5,953 nt of DNA from Anaerolineaceae bacterium (GTDB lineage: Bacteria > Planctomycetota > Phycisphaerae > FEN-1346 > JAACEH01), in contig JAACEH010000126.1 in the NCBI GenBank assembly GCA_011682595.1, forward strand, positions 1-5,953, written 5' to 3'. The notes beneath the pieces are model-generated. The model did not search any database and was not told the DNA's origin. It was given only the letters and a program-made list of their open reading frames with translations. Below are positions 1-5,367 of this stretch, one piece after another; positions within the stretch are counted from its first letter, which is position 1, and every line of letters begins with the position of its first letter. A program made the position numbers and the translations under genes.

Positions 1-701
1 TAGCCGTCCGAATCCGTGGCCACCAGCATGGGCCCGCCCCCCGAGGCGTCAACGGCTACCTCGCATCCGCTGCCCTTGTTGATCGGCTGGGTCCAGGCGA
101 CCTCGCCCTCGACGAGCGCCGGATGGCCGGGATCGAGGTTCAGGGCATAGAGCGTCGCTCCCGGCAGGGCCCCGGTGTAATCGATGATGAAAGCCCGGTC
201 GCCGAGAACACAGATGCTGCTGTTGACGACCGGCCTGGTGCCCAGGGTTGTTTCCCAGGCCACGTCGCCCGTGGCCATGTCCAGCGCTGTGACGACGGTG
301 CCCGAGGCGATCAGCACGTTGCCGCGAGCCAGGTCGACCGTCGGCGCCGTGTGACTGTCCCACTGCTCGTCGCCGACCGGCTGTGACCAGACCAGATGCC
401 CGTCGATTTCGCTGAAGGCCAGCACTTCGTTGACCTTGACGACCGCGTCGCCCTGGACGACCGACTGTTGGCCATAGACGAAAACCATGTGGTCGGCCAC
501 AACCGGCGCACTCTGGCCGACCAGTTCCACGCCGGGGACCGAGGCGATGAACCTCTGCGCCGCGATATCCGGCGGCAGGCCTTGGGCGACGCTGTTCCGC
601 GAGTTCGTATTGCCGCGATGCGTCCACTGCCCGTCGCCGGCCCGGGCCGTACCTGAAGCGGCAATTAACGTCAGCACCCAAACCACCGTGGAGCGAATCA
701 T
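1..701 (-). CDS. Secreted PQQ-like beta-propeller protein, partial (C-terminus beyond left edge)
   Basis: The frame read from the ATG at 701 stays open for 233 codons and leaves the window. Residues 1-21 form a signal peptide (basic start, hydrophobic core, cut after A-R-A at 21). The mature start, QWTHRGNTNSRN, resembles the N-terminus of PQQ-like propeller proteins. Propeller blade motifs follow: LAFSEIDGHLVW (94-105), TALDMATGDVAW (138-149), and LYALNL at 184-189 with EGEVAW at 198-203. These are typical PQQ_2/pyrrolo-quinoline-quinone-like repeats, so the visible part covers roughly three blades. A GAGGA ribosome site (709-713) lies just upstream of the ATG. The gene starts 26 bases after the PEP-CTERM gene stops, so the two are probably one operon under the cobalamin riboswitch. 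Propellers of this fold often bind ligands or act as scaffolds; a role in capturing B12 is inferred only from context. A quinoprotein enzyme is possible but no catalytic residues can be seen. Confidence 0.85.
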   Translation of the reverse strand, partial: MIRSTVVWVLTLIAASGTARAGDGQWTHRGNTNSRNSVAQGLPPDIAAQRFIASVPGVELVGQSAPVVADHMVFVYGQQSVVQGDAVVKVNEVLAFSEIDGHLVWSQPVGDEQWDSHTAPTVDLARGNVLIASGTVVTALDMATGDVAWETTLGTRPVVNSSICVLGDRAFIIDYTGALPGATLYALNLDPGHPALVEGEVAWTQPINKGSGCEVAVDASGGGPMLVATDSDG

Positions 702-727
702 CGGTTCATCCTCATCAGGGAATCCGG

Positions 728-1549
728 CTACCGGCCATCACGCCGGCGACGCCGCAGCACAAGCGCCGCCAAGCCCGCGCCGAGCATCGTCATCGTGGCC
801 GGCTCGGGAACCGCCACGTCGGCAAAGCCGTCAACGGCGTTGGTTGGCCCTTCGATCTTCACGTAACTGATCCAGTCCAGGTTGACCGTGCCGCCTTCCA
901 GGTTCGACAGGTCGACGCCCATGCCGCCGCCGCTGCCGCCATAAATGGCCTGGGCCTGGGTGAGGGTCAGCCCGGCGAAGATGTCCAGCGGCAGGCTGGG
1001 ATCGACCGGCAGCGTGTAGCTGGTCGGAGCCGCCCCGGTCGCCCAGGCGTCGGCCTCCGGGCTCAGGTAGCCTTGAGTCGGGAACATCGTGCCGGGGTCG
1101 GTCACCTCGTACCAGGTGGCGTTATCTTGGCTGACGTAAACCTGGCCGATCTGGCCGCCAAAGGAAAACAGCGGCGAACCGATGGTCTGGTTGGCCGGCC
1201 AGTCGGACGAGGCCAGGGCCAGGTTCGTAAAGACCAGCAGATCGACGCCGAAGGGATTCAGCGGATCGTTCTGGACCGCTTCATTGAAGGCGACGACCAG
1301 GTGGCCGCCGTTGCCGATCTTCAGGACCTCGCTGTCCTGCCAGGGAGCGACGGTCATGCGGACGCTCTCGGTGCCCGAGGGCCAGGCGGCCGTGGTCCGC
1401 GAAGGCTCGCCCAGGGCGGCCGCCGAATTGGTAAAGTCCGTGGCGTCGCCGGCATTGTAGGACACCACCGTATCGGCCCACGGGTCGGCCAGGGCGACAG
1501 TCGGCGTCGCCAGGGCAACAATCAAACTCAGAATCACAATACGACTCAT
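728..1549 (-). CDS. Secreted PEP-CTERM cell-surface protein, first gene after cobalamin riboswitch
   Basis: The product is 273 residues. The ATG at 1549 is chosen because AAGGAG stands 7 bases upstream; an in-frame GTG at 1573 has no such site and would spoil the signal peptide. Residues 1-21 are a signal peptide ending A-L-A. The mature part is rich in Gly, Asp, Asn and aromatics and looks like an all-beta extracellular domain. Its landmarks are LGEPSRT, IGNGGHLVVAF, FGVDLLVFTN, VYVSQDNATWYEV, a YGGSGGGMGVDL stretch, and WISYVKIEG near the end. I recall this pattern from conserved, uncharacterised surface proteins of planctomycetes and similar bacteria. The last 27 residues are a textbook PEP-CTERM tail: VPEP (PEP at 248-250), a short hydrophobic helix, then five arginines. 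Exosortase is known to process such tails and route proteins to the outer surface. The riboswitch upstream implies repression by cobalamin. The ligand is unknown; B12 binding is an inference. Confidence 0.92.
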   Translation of the reverse strand: MSRIVILSLIVALATPTVALADPWADTVVSYNAGDATDFTNSAAALGEPSRTTAAWPSGTESVRMTVAPWQDSEVLKIGNGGHLVVAFNEAVQNDPLNPFGVDLLVFTNLALASSDWPANQTIGSPLFSFGGQIGQVYVSQDNATWYEVTDPGTMFPTQGYLSPEADAWATGAAPTSYTLPVDPSLPLDIFAGLTLTQAQAIYGGSGGGMGVDLSNLEGGTVNLDWISYVKIEGPTNAVDGFADVAVPEPATMTMLGAGLAALVLRRRRRDGR

Positions 1550-1664
1550 CACAAATCTCCTTGTTGACTCCACTGACGACCTTCATCCGTTGAAGGCCGC
1601 CCACACCAAAGGTCCGCCCCCAGCGTCCCCAGCGGCGAGGACGGCGAGGACGGTGCCTCAAGAG

Positions 1665-1691
1665 CCTGCGTCACTCACGCGGTGGCGCAGG
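1665..1691 (-). other. Inverted repeat in the leader of the PEP-CTERM operon
   Basis: CCTGCG (1665-1670) and CGCAGG (1686-1691) pair perfectly, and CAC/GTG (1672-1674 with 1682-1684) extends the stem across one mismatch, with a 7-base loop. It lies in the untranslated leader between the intrinsic terminator and the PEP-CTERM start. No T-tract follows on the minus strand, so it is not a terminator by itself. It may be a leader structure or chance in GC-rich DNA. Confidence 0.4.
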
Positions 1692-1792
1692 TAAACCCTT
1701 GTCGCAACAGATTGACCAGGGAGTTACGAGAGGGGGAGTCTTGAACAGACCCGGGCCAGAACGAAGGCTCGCGGCGAACCAGGCCGGGCATC

Positions 1793-1825
1793 AAAAAACC
1801 CCGCCTTCGCCGAGCGAAGCCAGGG
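1793..1825 (-). terminator. Intrinsic terminator in the riboswitch expression platform
   Basis: In minus-strand RNA the arms at 1825-1814 and 1810-1799 form a 12-position stem with one G-G mismatch and one U-G pair, a 3-base UCG loop, and then six uridines (1798-1793). It lies about 110 bases downstream of the cobalamin aptamer and about 245 bases before the PEP-CTERM start. It therefore most likely acts as the conditional terminator that stops transcription when B12 is bound. The strong stem and immediate U-tract make the call solid; conditional use is inferred. Confidence 0.82.
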
Positions 1826-1917
1826 CAACAATTCAGCCGGACCACCGAGAAACTTGCAGAGCCGCGGTATGCAAGCCAAAGGCCGACCTGTTTTGCTACG
1901 CTGTCTTTCTCGCGAAG
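1805..1917 (-). promoter_or_regulatory. Candidate antiterminator pairing
   Basis: RNA segment CUUCGCGAG (1917-1909) can pair with CUCGGCGAAG (1814-1805), which is the loop and 3' arm of the terminator. The result is nine pairs with one bulged G. It imitates the terminator's own 5' arm (CUUCGC), so the two folds exclude each other, as expected of an antiterminator. How ligand binding would sequester 1917-1909 is not evident, although this segment also overlaps the long-range helix at 1915-1917. Confidence 0.4.
1853..1875 (-). other. Small hairpin between aptamer and terminator
   Basis: CTTGCA (minus strand, 1875-1870) and TGCAAG (1858-1853) form a perfect 6-base stem around an 11-base loop. 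It lies inside the leader and has no T-tract. It is a plausible transcriptional pause or spacer element of the expression platform, but this is not demonstrated. Confidence 0.35.
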
Positions 1918-1932
1918 ACTCTCGTAACCGTC

Positions 1933-2105
1933 GCAGGCAGGTCTTCTGACTTACGGCTCTTGACAGCCCCGCGCCTTCCCGTCCTTGCGGCTCTCGGACA
2001 GTGGCTCTTTGCGGGGACGTCGGCCGATCACAGCGGCGCGACCGTGCCGGATTCTCACCGGCTTCCCTTTTTCATCCCGGCACCAAACCGGGACACCTGC
2101 AATCA
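1933..2105 (-). ncRNA. Cobalamin riboswitch aptamer (B12 element)
   Basis: Read on the minus strand, the conserved blocks of the cobalamin riboswitch appear in the right order. The 5' P1 strand GCAGGU is at 2100-2095. A CCCGG/CCGGG hairpin is at 2092-2076. The AAAAAGGGAAGCCGGUGAGA block continues into AUCCGGC (down to 2046). GCCACUGU is at 2005-1998, GGGAAGG at 1980-1974, and the terminal B12-box GUCAGAAGACCUGCC at 1950-1936. Within that box ACCUGC (1942-1937) closes P1. The family binds adenosyl- or other cobalamins and usually shuts off B12 uptake or synthesis genes. Its orientation excludes control of btuFCD, which lies upstream, and points to the PEP-CTERM and propeller genes. Elements are judged by eye, so edges are accurate to a few bases. 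Confidence 0.95.
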
Positions 2106-2113
2106 CTTCGTAT

Positions 2114-2142
2114 CTAATAGCACACTCCGGGCGGCCAGTCAA
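2114..2142 (-). promoter_or_regulatory. Sigma70-type promoter for the riboswitch operon
   Basis: The -35 box TTGACT (2142-2137) and -10 box TATTAG (2119-2114) are separated by exactly 17 bases (5/6 and 4/6 matches to consensus). The expected start of transcription, around 2109-2105, falls only a few bases before the 5' P1 strand of the aptamer. This is the arrangement needed for a functional riboswitch and supports the riboswitch operon being independent of btuFCD. Confidence 0.72.
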
Positions 2143-2248
2143 GCCGAACAGGAAAAAAACGCGTAAATTTCGCGGGCGCCACGCGTCTCCTTGGAGACGC
2201 GTGGCGATGTCCCCCAGGGAAGCAGGTCGGGTCAAGTCAAGCCGAACA
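2137..2248. repeat. Exact 14-base direct repeat, 98 bases apart
   Basis: AGTCAAGCCGAACA occurs at 2137-2150 and again at 2235-2248. The first copy contains the -35 box of the riboswitch promoter. The second copy is not followed by a -10 box at a workable distance, so it is not a second promoter. The two copies flank the palindromic terminator at 2177-2206. It could be an operator pair, a remnant of a small duplication, or chance. Confidence 0.45.
2153..2206 (-). terminator. Terminator after btuFCD: perfect palindrome plus T-tract
   Basis: A perfect 14-base inverted repeat (arms 2177-2190 and 2193-2206, 2-base centre) forms a very stable hairpin. On the minus strand it is followed after 17 bases by seven T residues (2159-2153). 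Directly before the T-tract is a second, small CGCG/CGCG stem (2174-2171 with 2163-2160). Alternatively, ACGCGU inside the big arm could pair with ACGCGU next to the T-tract. No T-run follows on the plus strand, so it is read as terminating btuFCD just before the riboswitch promoter. The gap between main stem and T-tract is longer than ideal. Confidence 0.6.
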
Positions 2249-2301
2249 AGGCAGGCGTGGTCTGGCGAAGCCGGGCCGCGATTATGCTTCGAGAACTCCC
2301 T

Positions 2302-2328
2302 CATGGCCTGGCCTACGGCCAGACCATG
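2302..2328 (-). other. Hairpin just downstream of btuD
   Basis: CATGG and CTGGCC (2302-2306, 2308-2313) pair with GGCCAG and CCATG (2317-2322, 2324-2328) around a TAC centre. This gives an 11-pair stem broken by one mismatch. It sits about 45 bases after the btuD stop codon and has no T-tract on either strand. It may protect the 3' end of the btuFCD message or be an imperfect dyad for a protein. The rest of 2207-2373 shows no gene. Confidence 0.45.
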
Positions 2329-2373
2329 GCACCCGCGGAGGGCTTGTTCATGCCCCACCACCCTGCCCCGGCC

Positions 2374-3168
2374 TCAGGTCACCCGTGGCACGACGACCGG
2401 GCGGCCGTTCTCGCGGATTATCACCTCGGCCTCGACGCCGTAGATGCGGCGCACCAGGTCGGCGGTTATGATCTCGGCGGGCCGGCCGATCGTCTCCAAA
2501 CGGCCCTCCTTCAGGAATGCGACCCGGTCGCAGAACGCAGCCGCGACGTTCACCTCGTGGCCCACGCAAAGGCAGGTGCGGTCCTCGTGGTGAGCAAGTT
2601 CCCGCAGCAGGCGGTAGATTTCGTACTGGTGGCGAATGTCCAGGAACGCGGCCGGCTCGTCGAGCACCAGCAGAAGAGCCTCCTGGGCCAGGGCCCGGGC
2701 CAGGATGACCCGCTGCCGCTCGCCGCCGGAAAGTTCGTCGAGCATCACCTCGGCGAATCGCGCCGCGTCGACCCGCTCCAGGGCGGCCCGGGCCTTGCGG
2801 TAATCCTCGTCGACCTCGAAACCCAGGGCCCCCATGTGCGGACTGCGGCCCATCAGCACCGCCTCCAGGGCCGTGAAGGCGAAAGTGGCCCGACCCTCCT
2901 GCGGCAGATAAGCCACGCGGCGGGCATAGTCGCGAAGCGGATAGTCGCTCGCCTGGCGCCCGGCCACGACGATGCTCCCACCCGTGGGGGCGAGCAGCCG
3001 CATGACCAGCCGCACCAGGGTGCTCTTGCCGCTGCCGTTGGGGCCGAGCAGGCCGACCAGTTCCCCGCGGCCGACCTCCAGGGAAAGATCCGAAAGCTGG
3101 AACCGCTGGTGGCCATAGCTGAACGACAGGTTGCTGGTCCGGAGCATGGTCGTGGCGGTCGTCGTCAC
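2374..3168 (-). CDS. btuD: ABC transporter ATPase, BtuD/FecE type (cobalamin import)
   Basis: The 264-residue ATPase powers import across the inner membrane. All ABC motifs are intact: Walker A GPNGSGKST (42-50), Q-loop Gln 90 in YLPQE, signature LSGGERQR (146-153), Walker B LLLVLDEP (165-172), D-loop FLD (175-177) and switch His 204 in VGHEVN. These resemble the FecE/BtuD/HmuV group, whose members carry cobalamin, siderophores or haem; cobalamin is preferred here because of the btuF-like partner and the B12 riboswitch next door. The GTG at 3168 is chosen because GGGAGG lies 6 bases upstream and the codon overlaps the permease stop in a GTGA. An in-frame ATG at 3147 lacks a ribosome site but would still keep every motif. 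About 40 residues follow the switch region, ending with a short tail of unknown role. The length is usual for the family. Confidence 0.93.
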   Translation of the reverse strand: MTTTATTMLRTSNLSFSYGHQRFQLSDLSLEVGRGELVGLLGPNGSGKSTLVRLVMRLLAPTGGSIVVAGRQASDYPLRDYARRVAYLPQEGRATFAFTALEAVLMGRSPHMGALGFEVDEDYRKARAALERVDAARFAEVMLDELSGGERQRVILARALAQEALLLVLDEPAAFLDIRHQYEIYRLLRELAHHEDRTCLCVGHEVNVAAAFCDRVAFLKEGRLETIGRPAEIITADLVRRIYGVEAEVIIRENGRPVVVPRVT

Positions 3169-4187
3169 AGGGCCCCTCCCCTGATAGCGCGACCGCGGAG
3201 CATCAGCAGAATGAAAAACGGCACGCCGCACAAGGCCGTCACCACGCCGACCGGCAGGCCGCCGGCAATCTGGTAGGGAACCGCCAGCAGCAGCCGGTGG
3301 GCCACGGTCAGAAAGATAGCCCCGCCGAACACGCTCAGCGGCACGAGCAATCGATGGTCCGAGCCGAAGATCATCCGCAGAATGTGCGGCACGATCAGTC
3401 CCACAAAACCGATCGGCCCGGCCAGGCTGACCGACACGCCGGCCAGAAGCGAGGCCACGACGAAGGCTGCGCGGCGGTGGCGCTCAACGTGCAGGCCCAG
3501 GCTCGAGGCCACGTCCTCGCCGAAAGCCAGCAGGTTGAAGCCCTTGGCCTGGGTGACAAAAACGAGAATGCCGACCACAACCGCCAGGGCGGCAAGGGTC
3601 AGCTCGCCGCGCTTGTCGCCGGGGTTGCCCAGGTTGCCCATGAGCCAGAAGATCAGCTCGTTGCGCAGCCGGTCGCCGGCCAGGGCGACACAGAGCATGA
3701 TCGCCGCCGCAAAGAAGGCGTTGACCACCACGCCGGTCAGGATCAGGCGGTAGGGGTCGAGCCGCCCGCGGCGCTGGGCGATCAGGTAAACAATGGCGAT
3801 GGTTACCAGGGCCATGGCGAACCCGCACAGTCCGGCCACACTGAGCGTACCGCCATAGGGCAGGCGAATGACGAACCATGAGGCCGGCAGCAGCAGCGTG
3901 CCGAGAATCACGCCCAGGCTGGCTCCCCCGCTGACGCCGAGGATGTAGGGGTCGGCCAGCGGGTTGCGGAGCAGGGCCTGGAAGGCGGCGCCGCTTACGG
4001 CCAGGGCGGCCCCGACCAGGGCGGCCGTGGCCACCTCCTGGATGCGCATGTCGAGCATGGCCCGGGCCTGCGGACCCGCGGCGAAGATGTTCTCCGGACC
4101 CACCAGCAGGGCGGCCGCCGATACGGCAAGCCAGACCACGAAGGCGGCCAGCAGCACAAGAACATATCGCCGGGCGGTCAGTTTCAC
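3165..4187 (-). CDS. btuC: FecCD-family permease, BtuC type (cobalamin import)
   Basis: The product is 340 residues, normal for this family, and is very hydrophobic with about ten likely membrane helices. FecCD hallmarks are visible: NPLADPYILGVSGGASLG (75-92), GPIGFVGLIVPH (257-268) and a C-terminal LPVGVVTALCGVPFFILL segment. The permease should form a dimer with two copies of the ATPase and receive substrate from the binding protein. The GTG at 4187 overlaps the btuF stop as GTGA. A GGGGGAG site lies somewhat far upstream (about 11 bases), so translation may depend on coupling. The longer open frame to 4451 merely overlaps btuF and has the composition of a shadow. The permease alone does not distinguish cobalamin from iron-siderophore; neighbours decide. 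Confidence 0.94.
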   Translation of the reverse strand: MKLTARRYVLVLLAAFVVWLAVSAAALLVGPENIFAAGPQARAMLDMRIQEVATAALVGAALAVSGAAFQALLRNPLADPYILGVSGGASLGVILGTLLLPASWFVIRLPYGGTLSVAGLCGFAMALVTIAIVYLIAQRRGRLDPYRLILTGVVVNAFFAAAIMLCVALAGDRLRNELIFWLMGNLGNPGDKRGELTLAALAVVVGILVFVTQAKGFNLLAFGEDVASSLGLHVERHRRAAFVVASLLAGVSVSLAGPIGFVGLIVPHILRMIFGSDHRLLVPLSVFGGAIFLTVAHRLLLAVPYQIAGGLPVGVVTALCGVPFFILLMLRGRAIRGGAL

Positions 4188-5125
4188 GGGGACGGCTGCT
4201 CCCCCTTCTTTCCTTGTGTTGCCCCTGCCCCGGCGGCCAGGTCCGGATGCAGCGTGCCGAGCAACAGTCGCGCGGCCTCGCCCATTCGCGGCCCGGGGAT
4301 GGTCAGGTACGCCTGGCGAAGGACGACCACCCGGCCGTCCTTGACCGCCGGCAGAGACTTCCGGCCCAACCACGGCTCGCGGTACTGCTGATCGGTCATC
4401 CCTGGTGCGATGTCGCCCGGGGCGCTGATGATGACCACCTGCGGGGCCCACCGCAGAATTGTCTCGAAGTGCACACGCGGGTAGCCGTTGGAGGGAACAA
4501 CGTTCCGGCCGCCGGCCAGGGTGAGCAATTGAGTAACGAACGTTTCGCGTCCGACGACTCGCACCTGGTTACCTTCGCCCAGGACGTTCGGGAAAGTGAC
4601 CAGGGTGCGGACCTTCCCGGCCGCCGCCGCGGTGCGGCGCACCTGCTCAAGTTCAGCGCGAAGTCGCCCGGCCAGGCGACCGGCCGCCGCCTCGGCGCCG
4701 AGCTGGCGGCCCAGCAGGGCGATGGCCTGGTAGACCTGGTCGACCGTCTCGGTGGGCGGGGCGATGCAGCGGATGCCCGCGGCCGTCAGACGCTCGTAGG
4801 TCTCGGCCTTGGAGGTGTTGAGGACGATGAGGTCGGGCCGGGCGACCAGCAGGGCCTCGATGTTCAGGTTCACCGCGTCACCGAGAACAGGAAGCTTTTG
4901 TGCTTCGGGGGGATACGTGCAATAGCGGCCGCGGCCGAGCAAGCGGTGGCCCTGCCCCATGGCGAAAATCATCTCGGTGATACCCGGGGCCAGGCTGACC
5001 ACGGTCCGCTCGGCGGGGGGGGTGTCGCGGGGAACCGTCTCGCTGCGGCATCCCGCCGCGGAGGTCATTGCGGCCAGCAGCAGTCCCACAAGAGCGGTCC
5101 CAAGGTTAAAGCATCGGTCGGCCAT
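4184..5125 (-). CDS. btuF: Cobalamin-binding periplasmic lipoprotein, BtuF-like
   Basis: The 313-residue product has a signal sequence with a hydrophobic stretch and a lipobox-like A-A-G-C with Cys 26, so it is probably lipid-anchored in the periplasm. The mature part fits a type III (BtuF/FhuD-like) binding protein: VVSLAPGITEMIFAMG (42-57), CTYPPEAQK (69-77, recalling YPPQAQK of E. coli BtuF), then NLNIEALLVARPDLIV, and a second lobe with GRETFVTQLLTLAGGRNV. A helical backbone between two lobes is expected. The YPP motif and the neighbouring B12 riboswitch favour cobalamin over haem or siderophore. The start is uncertain. ATG at 5125 gives the best signal peptide but has no ribosome site; a TTG at 5161 would add 12 residues and also lacks one. 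The stop overlaps the permease start by 4 bases. The lipobox -3 residue is Ala, which is less common than Leu. Confidence 0.9.
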   Translation of the reverse strand: MADRCFNLGTALVGLLLAAMTSAAGCRSETVPRDTPPAERTVVSLAPGITEMIFAMGQGHRLLGRGRYCTYPPEAQKLPVLGDAVNLNIEALLVARPDLIVLNTSKAETYERLTAAGIRCIAPPTETVDQVYQAIALLGRQLGAEAAAGRLAGRLRAELEQVRRTAAAAGKVRTLVTFPNVLGEGNQVRVVGRETFVTQLLTLAGGRNVVPSNGYPRVHFETILRWAPQVVIISAPGDIAPGMTDQQYREPWLGRKSLPAVKDGRVVVLRQAYLTIPGPRMGEAARLLLGTLHPDLAAGAGATQGKKGEQPSP

Positions 5126-5132
5126 GGACAAG

Positions 5133-5161
5133 AGTCTAGGTGCAGAAGAAAAAAATGTCAA
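5133..5161 (-). promoter_or_regulatory. Promoter of btuFCD, possibly giving a leaderless mRNA
   Basis: A perfect -35 TTGACA (5161-5156) and a -10 TAGACT (5138-5133; 4/6 match) are spaced 17 bases apart. The spacer begins with seven T. The expected transcription start (about 5128-5124) coincides with the btuF ATG at 5125, which has no Shine-Dalgarno sequence. No cobalamin aptamer fits between promoter and gene. Confidence 0.55.
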
Positions 5162-5228
5162 AAGCGATTCATGAGGAAAGAAAAATCGGGGAAGTCAATT
5201 CGCTTGACGAACGTTGTTATGACGGTGC

Positions 5229-5262
5229 GCAGCCGCGACGCCGAGAGCGTTGCCCCGGCTGC
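5229..5262. other. Stem-loop in the divergent intergenic region
   Basis: GCAGCCG CGACGC (5229-5241) pairs with GCGTTG and CGGCTGC (5247-5252, 5256-5262). This makes 13 pairs including one G-T, around a 5-base loop and with a 3-base CCC bulge. It lies upstream of the plus-strand promoter and of the btuFCD promoter, in neither predicted transcript. No T-tract follows. The rest of 5162-5290 shows no gene or motif I can support. Confidence 0.35.
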
Positions 5263-5290
5263 AACTCGTTCCCGCCAATTTCAGAGACTC

Positions 5291-5318
5291 TTGACCTTTG
5301 TCGGCGGTCGGCTATAGT
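5291..5318 (+). promoter_or_regulatory. Sigma70-type promoter for the plus-strand gene pair
   Basis: TTGACC (5291-5296) and TATAGT (5313-5318) are separated by 16 bases, each a 5/6 match to consensus. Transcription should start near 5325, about 43 bases before the first usable start codon of the downstream frame. It fires away from btuFCD. Confidence 0.6.
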
Positions 5319-5367
5319 TGCCCATAGCCACTGGAGGTCGGCACGGCAAGGGGGCTATAGACGCGCG

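Larger units (their letters stand above)
1723..1928 (-). repeat. Long-range inverted repeat enclosing the leader terminator
   Basis: In the minus-strand RNA, GUUACGAGAG (1928-1919, just after the aptamer) is perfectly complementary to CUCUCGUAAC (1732-1723). An alternative register gives GUUACGAG plus AGUCUU (1928-1915) paired with AAGACU (1742-1737) and CUCGUAAC (1730-1723), which is 14 pairs around a 6-base bulge. The helix would close over the hairpin at 1853-1875 and the terminator at 1793-1825. The pairing is seen in the sequence; any role in riboswitch switching is inference. Confidence 0.5.

Noticed and set aside
49..681. 210-codon minus-strand frame and overlapping 117-codon frame at the left end
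   Set aside because: Both are Arg/Gly-rich shadows. The true frame starts at 701, has a signal peptide and propeller repeats, and runs off the window.
1933..2105. Cobalamin riboswitch read on the plus strand
   Set aside because: The conserved blocks appear as reverse complements on the plus strand; only the minus-strand reading gives the correct order.
2235..2248. Second promoter at the other copy of the 14-base repeat
   Set aside because: The TTGACT is present, but no -10-like sequence occurs 15-19 bases downstream on the minus strand.
1699..2443. Plus-strand frames across the riboswitch region
   Set aside because: The region is explained by riboswitch, promoter and terminators on the minus strand, and the frames have no coding character.
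2191..3276. 361-codon open frame on the plus strand
   Set aside because: It lies antisense to btuD, which has all ABC motifs; its translation is His/Gly/Arg-rich without domain features. Long antisense frames are common in GC-rich DNA.
3297..3881. 194-codon plus-strand frame opposite btuC
   Set aside because: It is a shadow of the permease and its product is an Ala/Gly/Gln/His-rich string with no domain.
4188..4451. N-terminal extension of the permease by 88 residues
   Set aside because: It overlaps btuF, has shadow-like Gly/Arg/Pro composition, and the family normally begins with the first membrane helix soon after the GTG at 4187.
4214..5317. 367-codon open frame on the plus strand
   Set aside because: It is antisense to btuF, low-complexity (Gly, Gln, Arg), with no recognisable motif and no ribosome site.
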